Source: Streptococcus cristatus (GTDB taxonomy: Bacteria > Bacillota > Bacilli > Lactobacillales > Streptococcaceae). Taken from it: a stretch of 64,000 nt of DNA. This document shows positions 16,732 through 24,623 of this stretch, piece by piece; the first letter of the stretch is position 1; each line of letters starts with the position of its first letter. Under the pieces are notes generated by a model, which had not been told where the DNA came from, ran no database searches, and saw only the letters and a program-made list of their open reading frames with translations. Both the position numbers and the translations under genes were made by a program. The stretch lies in the NCBI RefSeq assembly GCF_003943465.1, contig NZ_RJPR01000003.1:6109-70108 (forward strand), read 5' to 3'.

Positions 16732-19392
16732 ATGAAAACAGTAAAAGAAAGATTAGTTGCTGCTTTGCAACTTCCTGTAAAAGAAACTTTGGCATTTTAC
16801 AAGAGTTCCTTTCGGGGCCTGACAGAAGAGCAGGTCGAAGAAAATCGTGACATCTATGGTGAAAATGTCATCACAAAGGGTCAGGAAGACTCTATTTTTA
16901 AGAAAATTTACGAATCCATCATTAACCCCTTTACAGTCATCTTATTGGTGATTGCTCTCGTGTCTTTAGTGACTAATGTTTGGCTAGCTAAGCCTGGTGA
17001 GGAAGATCCGACGACTTCCATCATTATAGTTGTTCTGGTGCTGATTTCTGGAGGCATTCGTTTTGTTCAGGAATTGCGGAGCGACCGCGCTGCTAGCAAT
17101 CTGTCTCGGCTGATTGTCAACACGGCTACGGTTATCCGTGAAGGAGCAGAGCAGGAACTGCCGATTGATGAGCTTGTTGTAGGAGATATCATCAAACTTA
17201 GTGCCGGAGACATGATTCCCGCAGATGTCTTGCTGCTGGACTCACGTGATTTCTTTGTTCAGCAGTCCGGCCTGACAGGGGAAAGTGATGCAGTAGAAAA
17301 GATCTGTTTGACCAAGGCGGATGGGCAAAATCTCGATAGCCTTTTAGAAACAGAATCGCTGGCTTTTATGGGAACCAACGTTATTTCCGGAAGAGCTACG
17401 GCTCTGGTGCTGGTGGTTGGTGATGAGACCATGATGGGAGCCATTGAGCAGACGCTTAATACCTATGATGAGCCGACCTCTTTTGAGCGCGAGATGAATA
17501 GCATTTCCTGGCTCTTGATTCGTCTGATGCTGGTCATGGTGCCAGTTGTGTTCTTCATCAACGGTCTGACAGACGGCGACTGGTTGGAAGCAGGTGTCTT
17601 TGCCCTCAGCGTTGGGGTTGGCCTGACTCCAGAAATGCTGCCCATGATTATCACAGCGAGCTTGGCTAAAGGTTCTATTATTATGGCTCAGGAAAAGGTT
17701 GTGATTAAGAAGCTGAACGCTATTCAGGACCTAGGAGCTATCGATATCCTCTGTACAGATAAGACGGGCACACTGACCCAAGACGAGATTGTATTGGAAT
17801 ACCCGCTGGATATTCATGGTGATTTGGACTTGGCAGTGCTCCGTCGGGCTTTTCTCAATTCCTATTATCAAACAGGCCTTAAAAATCTCATGGATCGGGC
17901 CATTATCAACCGAACGGAGAAAGAAGCCGAAAAGCATGAGATTGTTCGTGACTTAGACCAAACCTTTAAGAAAATTGATGAGCTGCCCTTTGATTTTGAG
18001 CGTCGTCGTATGAGCGTCATCGTCAAGGATGATGAAAATGTCATCAGCATGGTAACCAAGGGGGCCTTGGAAGAAATGCTAGCTATCTCTAGCTATGTAG
18101 AGTATAAAAATCGTATTACAGAACTGACTGAGGAGATTCGTCAGGAAATCCTTGCGGAAGTGGCTCAACTTAATGAGCAAGGGCTGCGCGTACTTGGTGT
18201 TAGCTACAAGTCAGACCTAGAAGAAGATTATGAGTATGAAGTGAAGGATGAGTCCGATATGATTTTGACGGGCTATCTGGCCTTTCTAGATCCACCTAAG
18301 TCATCCGCAGCTCCAGCTATTGAAACTTTGGCTGAATACGGTGTTGCCACTAAGATTTTGACGGGCGATAATGATAAGGTAACCCAAGCAGTCTGTGAAA
18401 AGGTTGGGTTAGATGTAGACAATATCTTGCTAGGTGTAGAGGTAGATGCTCTATCTAATGAGGAATTGAGTCAGGCAGTGGAGAACACGACAGTTTTTGC
18501 TAAGCTCTCACCTGATCAAAAAGCACGGATTATCCTTCAACTCAAAGCCAATGGCCACAAGGTTGGCTACATGGGTGATGGTATCAATGATGCGCCTTCT
18601 ATGAAAGTAGCAGATGTGGGTATTTCTGTTGATACAGCTGTGGATATAGCCAAGGAAACGGCAGATGTCATTTTGCTGGACAAGGATCTCATGGTTCTGG
18701 AGAAAGGGCTGGTAGAAGGTCGCAAGGTCTATGCCAACATGACCAAGTATATCAAGATGACGGTCAGTTCCAACTTTGGGAATATCTTTTCTCTCCTTTT
18801 TGCCAGCATTTTTCTGCCTTTTCTGCCTATGGCACCAGTTCATTTGATTGTCCTCAATCTAGTTTATGATTTGTCTTGTATCGCTCTGCCATTTGATAAT
18901 GTAGATAGTGAATTTCTTAAGAAGCCTCATATCTGGTCAGCTAGTTCCATTACCCGTTTTATGGCTTGGATTGGACCGATTTCATCCGTTTTTGATGTTT
19001 TGACCTATCTGGTGCTCTACTTTATTATCGTTCCTATGATCACAGGAGGCAACTATCAAGCTGGTACTGAACAGGCAGTGACCTTTATCACTCTTTTCCA
19101 AACAGGCTGGTTTATTGAGTCTATGTGGACCCAGACCATGGTCATCTACATGTTGCGCTCACCTAAGCTGCCATTTGTGCAAAGTCGTCCCGCTTTGTCT
19201 GTCATTGTGACGACCATGGCGGCAGCGCTCTTTGTTACTTCCTTGCCATACAGCCTCTTTGCGTCAGTTCTGAAGACTGCCCCGCTAAATGGGACCTATT
19301 TCCTTTTCCTTTTCTTGATCATCGTGCTTTATATGGTTAGCGTAACCCTTGTGAAAGGCCTTTATATCAAGCGTTACAAGGAATGGCTGTAA
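16732..19392 (+). CDS. mgtA: Magnesium-importing P-type ATPase
   Basis: An 886-residue P3B-type ATPase of the MgtA/MgtB group, importing Mg2+ across the membrane. The phosphorylated Asp is D343 in CTDKTGTLT; also seen are LTGESDAVEK (actuator), the hinge MGDGINDAP, and about ten membrane segments, six of them at the C-terminal end. The ATG at 16732 is preferred over upstream in-frame GTG/TTG codons because AAAGGAG lies 6 bases before it and the added codons fall in the hairpin region. An M-box and a leader-peptide module lie upstream. Confidence 0.95.
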   Translation: MKTVKERLVAALQLPVKETLAFYKSSFRGLTEEQVEENRDIYGENVITKGQEDSIFKKIYESIINPFTVILLVIALVSLVTNVWLAKPGEEDPTTSIIIVVLVLISGGIRFVQELRSDRAASNLSRLIVNTATVIREGAEQELPIDELVVGDIIKLSAGDMIPADVLLLDSRDFFVQQSGLTGESDAVEKICLTKADGQNLDSLLETESLAFMGTNVISGRATALVLVVGDETMMGAIEQTLNTYDEPTSFEREMNSISWLLIRLMLVMVPVVFFINGLTDGDWLEAGVFALSVGVGLTPEMLPMIITASLAKGSIIMAQEKVVIKKLNAIQDLGAIDILCTDKTGTLTQDEIVLEYPLDIHGDLDLAVLRRAFLNSYYQTGLKNLMDRAIINRTEKEAEKHEIVRDLDQTFKKIDELPFDFERRRMSVIVKDDENVISMVTKGALEEMLAISSYVEYKNRITELTEEIRQEILAEVAQLNEQGLRVLGVSYKSDLEEDYEYEVKDESDMILTGYLAFLDPPKSSAAPAIETLAEYGVATKILTGDNDKVTQAVCEKVGLDVDNILLGVEVDALSNEELSQAVENTTVFAKLSPDQKARIILQLKANGHKVGYMGDGINDAPSMKVADVGISVDTAVDIAKETADVILLDKDLMVLEKGLVEGRKVYANMTKYIKMTVSSNFGNIFSLLFASIFLPFLPMAPVHLIVLNLVYDLSCIALPFDNVDSEFLKKPHIWSASSITRFMAWIGPISSVFDVLTYLVLYFIIVPMITGGNYQAGTEQAVTFITLFQTGWFIESMWTQTMVIYMLRSPKLPFVQSRPALSVIVTTMAAALFVTSLPYSLFASVLKTAPLNGTYFLFLFLIIVLYMVSVTLVKGLYIKRYKEWL

Positions 19393-19415
19393 TAGAAGTG
19401 CTAGCAGATGTTTAA

Positions 19416-19461
19416 GAATAATAAAAAAGATTGGAAAACTTTCCAATCTTTTTTATTATTC
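19416..19461. terminator. Bidirectional terminator, mgtA / zwf, 22-bp perfect arms
   Basis: A palindrome with 22 perfect base pairs per arm (19416-19437 and 19440-19461) around a 2-base centre. Each arm holds a six-base A or T tract, giving U runs on both strands. The zwf stop codon lies inside the right arm. Confidence 0.93.
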
Positions 19462-20919
19462 TTTATCAGGTTGCCATTGCCAGCTTGCTCCAAATTGGGC
19501 GAGTAACTCGAAGGAGGCTTCTGGTCCCATAGATCCGACAGGATATTCATGGAGTGGCACTTGATTTTGGCTCCAGAGTTCTTCAATGCGATCGATGAGC
19601 TCCCAGCTGGCTTTTACTTCATCCCAATGACTGAAATTAGTTGAGTCGTTATTGAGGACATCAAAAATTAATTTTTCATAAGGGTCTGGAGAGGCTCCTG
19701 ACGCTGTGGCATCTGTCCGATAATCCAATGAGATCGGAGCTAGATTAAAGAGTTCTCCAACTTCCTTGCCATTGAGGCTGAGTGAAATCCCCTCAGTTGG
19801 CTGGATATAGATGGTTAGGACATTTGGTTTGAGAGGCTCACCAAAGATGGAGTCCATTTGCTTGAAGACGATATTGACATGGGTGCCTTTTTTGGTGAGG
19901 CGCTTCCCTGTTCGGAAGAAGAAAGGAACGTCACGGAAGCGGTCGCTATCAATGAAGAAAGCACCAGAGGCAAAGGTCTCAGTAGTAGACTCAGGATTGA
20001 CATTTGGTTCGCTACGGTAAGAAATATATTTTCTACCATTGATTTTGCCAGACTTATACTGGCCGCGAATGAAGAAACGTTTCAAATCTTCTTTGCTTGG
20101 CTGAACGAGGCGCTCAAATACCTTGGCCTTTTCTGCTCGGATATCGTCTTTGGTAAAGCTTTTTGGCTTATCCATGGCTAATAAGGAGAGGAGTTGCAAG
20201 GTATGGTTTTGCACCATATCACGGAGGGCACCGGATTGATCATAGTAGCCACCGCGTTCTTCAACTCCCAACTTTTCAGCAAAGGTAATCTGTACATTAT
20301 CAATGTATTGGCGGTTCCAGACATTTTCAAACAGCAGATTAGCAAAGCGGATGGCAAAAATCTTTTGAATCATTTCCTTGCCCAGATAGTGGTCGATACG
20401 GAAAATCTGTTCCTCGTCAAAGGTTGCCAGTAGATCTTCGTTAAGTTTGCTGGCAGTTGCCAAATCTGTCCCAAAAGGTTTTTCGACAATCAGGCGTTCA
20501 AATCCTTTTCCATCAACGATTTGCTCAGACTTGAGATGCTTAGCAATGGTTCCGAAAAATTGTGGCGCCATAGAAAGGAAGAAGAGTTTATTATTTTCTG
20601 CCTGGTATTGATCGTTGAGCTTATTTTGTAGCTTGCGCAATTCGATATAATGCTCGGTATCTTGCACATCATGGCTTTGATAAAAAAAGTGGCTGGCGAA
20701 CTCTTGAGCTTGCTCGGCACTGTCGGCTAAGTCTGAGATTGACTCGACAACGACCGACTCGAAATATTCCTTGCTCCAAGGTCTGCGGGCAGTTCCGATA
20801 ACGGCAAAATGTTTCGAAAGATTGCCAGATTTATAAAGTCGAAAGAGGGAAGGATAAAGTTTTCTTTGAGCCAAGTCTCCGCTGGCACCGAAAATTGTAA
20901 TAATAACTTTTGAAGACAT
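19456..20919 (-). CDS. zwf: Glucose-6-phosphate 1-dehydrogenase
   Basis: A 487-residue cytoplasmic enzyme oxidising glucose-6-phosphate to 6-phosphogluconolactone with NADP+, the entry of the oxidative pentose phosphate path. The dinucleotide-binding GASGDLAQRKLYPSLF is at the N-terminus and the active-site RIDHYLGKE, with the catalytic His nearby, is clear. Length is normal. It is convergent with mgtA and separated from the upstream MFS gene by a terminator, so it is probably monocistronic. Confidence 0.98.
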   Translation of the reverse strand: MSSKVIITIFGASGDLAQRKLYPSLFRLYKSGNLSKHFAVIGTARRPWSKEYFESVVVESISDLADSAEQAQEFASHFFYQSHDVQDTEHYIELRKLQNKLNDQYQAENNKLFFLSMAPQFFGTIAKHLKSEQIVDGKGFERLIVEKPFGTDLATASKLNEDLLATFDEEQIFRIDHYLGKEMIQKIFAIRFANLLFENVWNRQYIDNVQITFAEKLGVEERGGYYDQSGALRDMVQNHTLQLLSLLAMDKPKSFTKDDIRAEKAKVFERLVQPSKEDLKRFFIRGQYKSGKINGRKYISYRSEPNVNPESTTETFASGAFFIDSDRFRDVPFFFRTGKRLTKKGTHVNIVFKQMDSIFGEPLKPNVLTIYIQPTEGISLSLNGKEVGELFNLAPISLDYRTDATASGASPDPYEKLIFDVLNNDSTNFSHWDEVKASWELIDRIEELWSQNQVPLHEYPVGSMGPEASFELLAQFGASWQWQPDKE

Positions 20920-21000
20920 GATACTTATTACCTATCTAAATGTGATTGTCTCTATTTTATCACAATTTTCAGAAAAATTGTATTTGAAAAATCTGGATTT

Positions 21001-21035
21001 GACCAAAGAAAATATCCCGAGGGAAAGTCGGGATA
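21001..21035 (-). terminator. Terminator of the MFS gene
   Basis: TATCCCGA (21013-21020) and TCGGGATA (21028-21035) form a perfect 8-bp stem. Read on the minus strand it is followed by TTTTCTTT. Confidence 0.85.
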
Positions 21036-21040
21036 GAAAT

Positions 21041-22405
21041 TTAGGCTTCTTTCTTCTGATGAATTGCTCGAAACAGAAAATAGTAGAAAATAAAGTTGCC
21101 TATTGCGAGAAGGAGCAGGAGGCTGAATACATTGTGGACGCCGCTTGTCGTATCGGGTGCTTGGTTGAGCAGGACGGCCGCAATTGCTGTTCCCAAGGCA
21201 CCAGCAAAGGTTTGTGCTAGTTGAAAGAGGGCAGTTACATCCGCTGTCTTTTCTCTGCTGACTTGAGAAGCGGATAAAGCCATAGTATTATTGAAGGCCA
21301 TATTACGCCCTAGAGTAAAGAGGATATAAAAACCTAAGATTAGAGGCAGATTGAGCCAGCTTGTAAAGAAGCTAAAGACAATCATGACCAGAAAGACTAG
21401 GGAATTGCCGCCTAGTAGAGACATCTTTGGGCCTTTGCTATCGTACAATTTTCCCAGAAAAGGCGACATAAAAGCTCCGATCATGGTTCCGGGAAGCAGT
21501 GAAAATCCAGCTTGAGCGGTGGAGACATTCTTGACCAGTACGAGAAAGTTGGGAATGAGAAAGTTGCTGGATAGGTTGGAGAATTGGAAGATTAAAAAGG
21601 GTAGAATTCCAAAGAAAATTGTTGGTTCTTTCAAGATACGGATGTCCAGAAAGGGGTGTTGAACTGTCAGACTCCGCCAGATGAAAAAGGCAAAGGAAAG
21701 GAGGAAAATAACTAGATAGAGCCAATTGATACTATCGCCACCTTCTAAACTGGAGATGGTCATTAGAGAAAAGGAAAGAGCCGTTGCGAGCGAGAGAAAG
21801 CCCAGCACATCAAAGGGCCGCTTGCTTTTGCTAGCCGAATTTTTCAAGTTAACATAAGCCAGTAAAAAAGAGAAAATGGGAACTGGCATGATAAAGCTGT
21901 AAATCATATGCCAGTCGAAGGAGCCAATCATGAATCCTCCGTAGGTCGGTCCGATGGCTGGTGCTATGCTGATGACTAGGCCGCTCAGCCCCATATAAAA
22001 CCCGATTTTCTGCCGAGGGACCCGCTCCACGATGAGATTAAACATAAGTGGAATGGCAATCCCAGTCGCTCCGCCCTGAAGGATCCGCCCCAGCATAAGG
22101 AAAGTAAAGTCTGAGGCAATCATAGAAAGCAGATTTCCAAGGGTAAAGATGGAAAGCGAGGTAAAGAGGATACGGCGTTCCGTCCAGTTGTGGGACAGAG
22201 TTGCGCCTAAAGTTATGGTAATAGCGGCAGCCAGTAGATAGCCAGTGGTAATCCATTGTAGTACCCCTAGGCTCAGGCCAAAGACCTGACTCAGGTGGGG
22301 AAAGGTCACATTCATACTAGTCTCTGAAAGAATTCCAGCAAAGGTGATTAAGGCTACAGCTAGAATAGAAAGCAAATCTCGTTTCCTTACTTTTTCTTGA
22401 TTCAT
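21041..22405 (-). CDS. MFS exporter, DHA2 (EmrB/QacA-like) family
   Basis: A 454-residue major facilitator protein with 12 to 14 hydrophobic segments. Drug:H+ antiporter signs are NVTFPHLSQVFGLSLGVLQW in helix 1-2, the loop GRILQGGATGIAIPL (motif of helix 4), and the proline/glycine-rich GLSGLVISIAPAIGPTYGG of helix 5. Such proteins export drugs or toxic metabolites; the substrate is unknown. AAAAGGAG precedes the ATG, and TACAAT on the minus strand about 40 bases further up is a likely -10. It stands alone between two terminators. Confidence 0.88.
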   Translation of the reverse strand: MNQEKVRKRDLLSILAVALITFAGILSETSMNVTFPHLSQVFGLSLGVLQWITTGYLLAAAITITLGATLSHNWTERRILFTSLSIFTLGNLLSMIASDFTFLMLGRILQGGATGIAIPLMFNLIVERVPRQKIGFYMGLSGLVISIAPAIGPTYGGFMIGSFDWHMIYSFIMPVPIFSFLLAYVNLKNSASKSKRPFDVLGFLSLATALSFSLMTISSLEGGDSINWLYLVIFLLSFAFFIWRSLTVQHPFLDIRILKEPTIFFGILPFLIFQFSNLSSNFLIPNFLVLVKNVSTAQAGFSLLPGTMIGAFMSPFLGKLYDSKGPKMSLLGGNSLVFLVMIVFSFFTSWLNLPLILGFYILFTLGRNMAFNNTMALSASQVSREKTADVTALFQLAQTFAGALGTAIAAVLLNQAPDTTSGVHNVFSLLLLLAIGNFIFYYFLFRAIHQKKEA

Positions 22406-22554
22406 AAAAAGAACTCCTTTTCAAATGAGATAGTATTATTGTAGCATGATTTTCCAAGATAAGAGAGAAAAAATTAGAGAGCGAGCTTCATCAAGTCTCT
22501 TCTAATTTAGAAAAGTCGGTCAGAGCAACTGAGTAAAGGGTAGAGAATGGCAGA

Positions 22555-22594
22555 TAAAAGAAACACCCATGAAAATGGATTTTCATAGGTGCTT
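22555..22594 (-). terminator. Terminator of the permease operon
   Basis: An imperfect 16-bp hairpin (22561-22576 with 22579-22594, two mismatches), followed on the minus strand by a short T-rich stretch CTTTTAT. Confidence 0.7.
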
Positions 22595-22598
22595 GGCT

Positions 22599-23414
22599 CT
22601 AAAAGACTCGATAAACGTAAGGATTGTCCGGTTTTTCTACCTTATCAAAGCTTTCAACTTCTAGAGTTGGAAGGCTTTGTCCCAGACTTTTATGGTAGTG
22701 CATGGTAAGTTTCCCCTTGGCATGAATCCAGGTATTATTCTCGAAATACTGGGTATTTCCAGTCGTCAAGAGGCCATAGACACCCGAGTCAGCAATACAG
22801 TGGATGATGCCGAAGCGAAAGAGAAATTGACTCTTCTGGTCGCTGGGGTCATTGTAGACAAAGCCAGTGAACTCCAGCGTCTTGCCCACAAACTCGTCGG
22901 GATAATCATAGATGACCTCCATGACCTCCATGTAGTTCTCAGTTGTGACCTGAATGGTATCTTGCTTGACATATTTCTTGACGGCTGCCCGCATTTCTTT
23001 TTCGTAAGCCCCTTTGGTAAAGTAGGTGCTGGTGTCCGGCTTTAGGTATTGGCTGGTTGTGCCTTCGTCCTGCTGAACGGCTGCAGAAGTTCCCTCAGCC
23101 AGTGGAAAATGAAATCCTTTAGCCGAAACGGTTGTCGAATCCAAGGTAACAGTTGGAAAGAAAATTCCTACAAAAAGCGGAATGATAAGGAGAAGCACGC
23201 TGCCTAACTTGGCCCAGCGAGTGCTTAAATGACTGTGAACCTCCATCTTCTTCATCCAGATAATGAGCTGCACGACTGCCAAGACAAAAGACAGAATCAT
23301 AGACAAGTATGCCAGATAGGAATAGTGGAGATTGATATATTGGTTGAGCTTGCCTGTCAGCTGCAGATACATGGTAATCTCAAAGTAGCCGACTAAGATT
23401 AGAAATCGAATCAT
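22599..23414 (-). CDS. TIGR03943/DUF1980 family membrane-associated protein (YcgQ-like)
   Basis: A 271-residue protein with an N-terminal membrane part (about three hydrophobic segments in the first 115 residues) and a C-terminal soluble domain rich in beta-strand-like sequence (FVGKTLEFTGFVYNDP, LTTGNTQYFENNTWIHAKG). It resembles B. subtilis YcgQ, which partners a DUF318 permease. The start at 23414 is fixed by an ATGA overlap with the upstream permease stop; the in-frame ATG at 23435 lies inside that gene. The transported substrate is not known. Confidence 0.85.
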   Translation of the reverse strand: MIRFLILVGYFEITMYLQLTGKLNQYINLHYSYLAYLSMILSFVLAVVQLIIWMKKMEVHSHLSTRWAKLGSVLLLIIPLFVGIFFPTVTLDSTTVSAKGFHFPLAEGTSAAVQQDEGTTSQYLKPDTSTYFTKGAYEKEMRAAVKKYVKQDTIQVTTENYMEVMEVIYDYPDEFVGKTLEFTGFVYNDPSDQKSQFLFRFGIIHCIADSGVYGLLTTGNTQYFENNTWIHAKGKLTMHYHKSLGQSLPTLEVESFDKVEKPDNPYVYRVF

Positions 23415-24316
23415 AGCACTACCCCCACAAGCCAAGAGTAAAGAAAGACGACGATGGTAACTAGGCTGATAAATTGCCAGATAAAGCGTGTCTTAAAGTA
23501 GTTTTTCATCATCAGCAGATTCTTGACATCTAGCATAGGCCCAATGACCAAGAAAGCTAAGACTGGCGCTAAGCCGAAGCTAGCGATCAAGGAGCTTCCG
23601 ATGAAAGCATCAGCTTCGCTGCACAGTGAGAGCAGGAAGGACAGCAGCATGAGTAGGAGAATAGCGACAGCTGGTGTCGAGCTGATAGAGGTCAGGATTC
23701 TGGTTGGAACATAGACTTGTACTATGCTGGCAAAGAGACAGCCAAAGACCAGATAGCGGCCTGTATCGAAAAATTCGTCAATGGCCTGTACAAAGACCTG
23801 AAATAGCTTTTGTCCTTTGCTGAGGTGAGAAAAATCATGCTCATGAACCGCTTTGCGATTTTCTTTCTGGATATTGCTATCTGCAAAGAAGCCCAGAAAA
23901 ATCCCTAAAAGAATAGCCACGACCATAGAACCTAGAGCACGAAGCAGAGCCATTCGGAAGGAATTGCCAAAGGCTGAGTAGGTCGCAAAGAGAACGATAG
24001 GGTTGATGACTGGAGCCGTTACCAGAAAAGGCACAGCCGTGTAACTGGGAACTTTCTTTTCCAGAAATCGGTTTATAATAGGAACGATTCCGCACTCGCA
24101 AGAAGGGAAGACAACACCGATTAAACTTCCAAAGAAAATCCGAGCCCATTTGTTCTTGGGCAGAAAGTGATAAACCCTGTCCGGCGTGACATACACCTCG
24201 ATAAAGCCAGAAATGATACTTCCAATCAAAACAAATGGCAGGGCTTCAATGATAATGGAGAGAAAGATGGCACCAGCCTGTAAGACGCTGGAAGGAAGAT
24301 TTGAAAAGAAACTCAT
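23411..24316 (-). CDS. ArsP_1/DUF318 permease (YraQ/YcgR-like)
   Basis: A 301-residue integral membrane permease with about eight hydrophobic segments and the family signature FPSCECGIVPIINRF, where the Cys-x-Cys pair may contact a soft metal or metalloid. NPIVLFATYSAFG and SEADAFIGSSL are also typical. Its start overlaps the upstream small gene by ATGA and its end overlaps the YcgQ-like gene by ATGA, giving a tightly coupled three-gene operon. Related permeases export organoarsenicals; that cannot be claimed here. Confidence 0.87.
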   Translation of the reverse strand: MSFFSNLPSSVLQAGAIFLSIIIEALPFVLIGSIISGFIEVYVTPDRVYHFLPKNKWARIFFGSLIGVVFPSCECGIVPIINRFLEKKVPSYTAVPFLVTAPVINPIVLFATYSAFGNSFRMALLRALGSMVVAILLGIFLGFFADSNIQKENRKAVHEHDFSHLSKGQKLFQVFVQAIDEFFDTGRYLVFGCLFASIVQVYVPTRILTSISSTPAVAILLLMLLSFLLSLCSEADAFIGSSLIASFGLAPVLAFLVIGPMLDVKNLLMMKNYFKTRFIWQFISLVTIVVFLYSWLVGVVL

Positions 24317-24450
24317 GCTTTTTTAGCCTTGTCTTCAGCTTCTTTTTTCTTTTTGCCATCTGGAAATTCGACTTTTTCAAGCTTGGGCAGAGTGGCAAAT
24401 TCCTCGAACATCTTGTCTAAATCGTCTGTTTTAGTAAATTTAACAGCCAT
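24313..24450 (-). CDS. SPJ_0845-family small protein (45 aa)
   Basis: A 45-residue, highly charged protein: MAVKFTKTDDLDKMFEEFAT followed by a lysine/glutamate-rich tail. It matches the small streptococcal family called SPJ_0845 in public annotation. It has no membrane segment and no known function. GAGGTG about 8 bases before the ATG is the ribosome site, and TATAAT on the minus strand (24487-24482) is a probable -10. Its stop overlaps the permease start by ATGA. Too short for most ORF cut-offs, but context and conserved sequence support it. Confidence 0.85.
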   Translation of the reverse strand: MAVKFTKTDDLDKMFEEFATLPKLEKVEFPDGKKKKEAEDKAKKA

Positions 24451-24602
24451 AAAAGCACCTCATTTCTAAAATAATAATTCTATTATACTACCAAACGAAA
24501 AAAAATGATATTTTCAGCCATGATTGAGCTGAGGCAGCGGATTCATCCAGCAAGAAAAAGATGGATTAAACTAGTCTTTATAGATTGTTCAGCTTCATAT
24601 TA

Positions 24603-24623
24603 TGATATAATAGAAGCGTTATG
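24603..24623 (+). promoter_or_regulatory. Extended -10 of tex, near-leaderless start
   Basis: TGA-TATAAT at 24603-24611; the tex ATG is at 24621, nine bases after the hexamer, leaving a leader of only about 3 bases. No Shine-Dalgarno sequence could be on the transcript. Confidence 0.65.

Noticed and set aside
19858-20181. 107-codon frame antisense to zwf
   Set aside because: Opposite a certain gene with no start signals.
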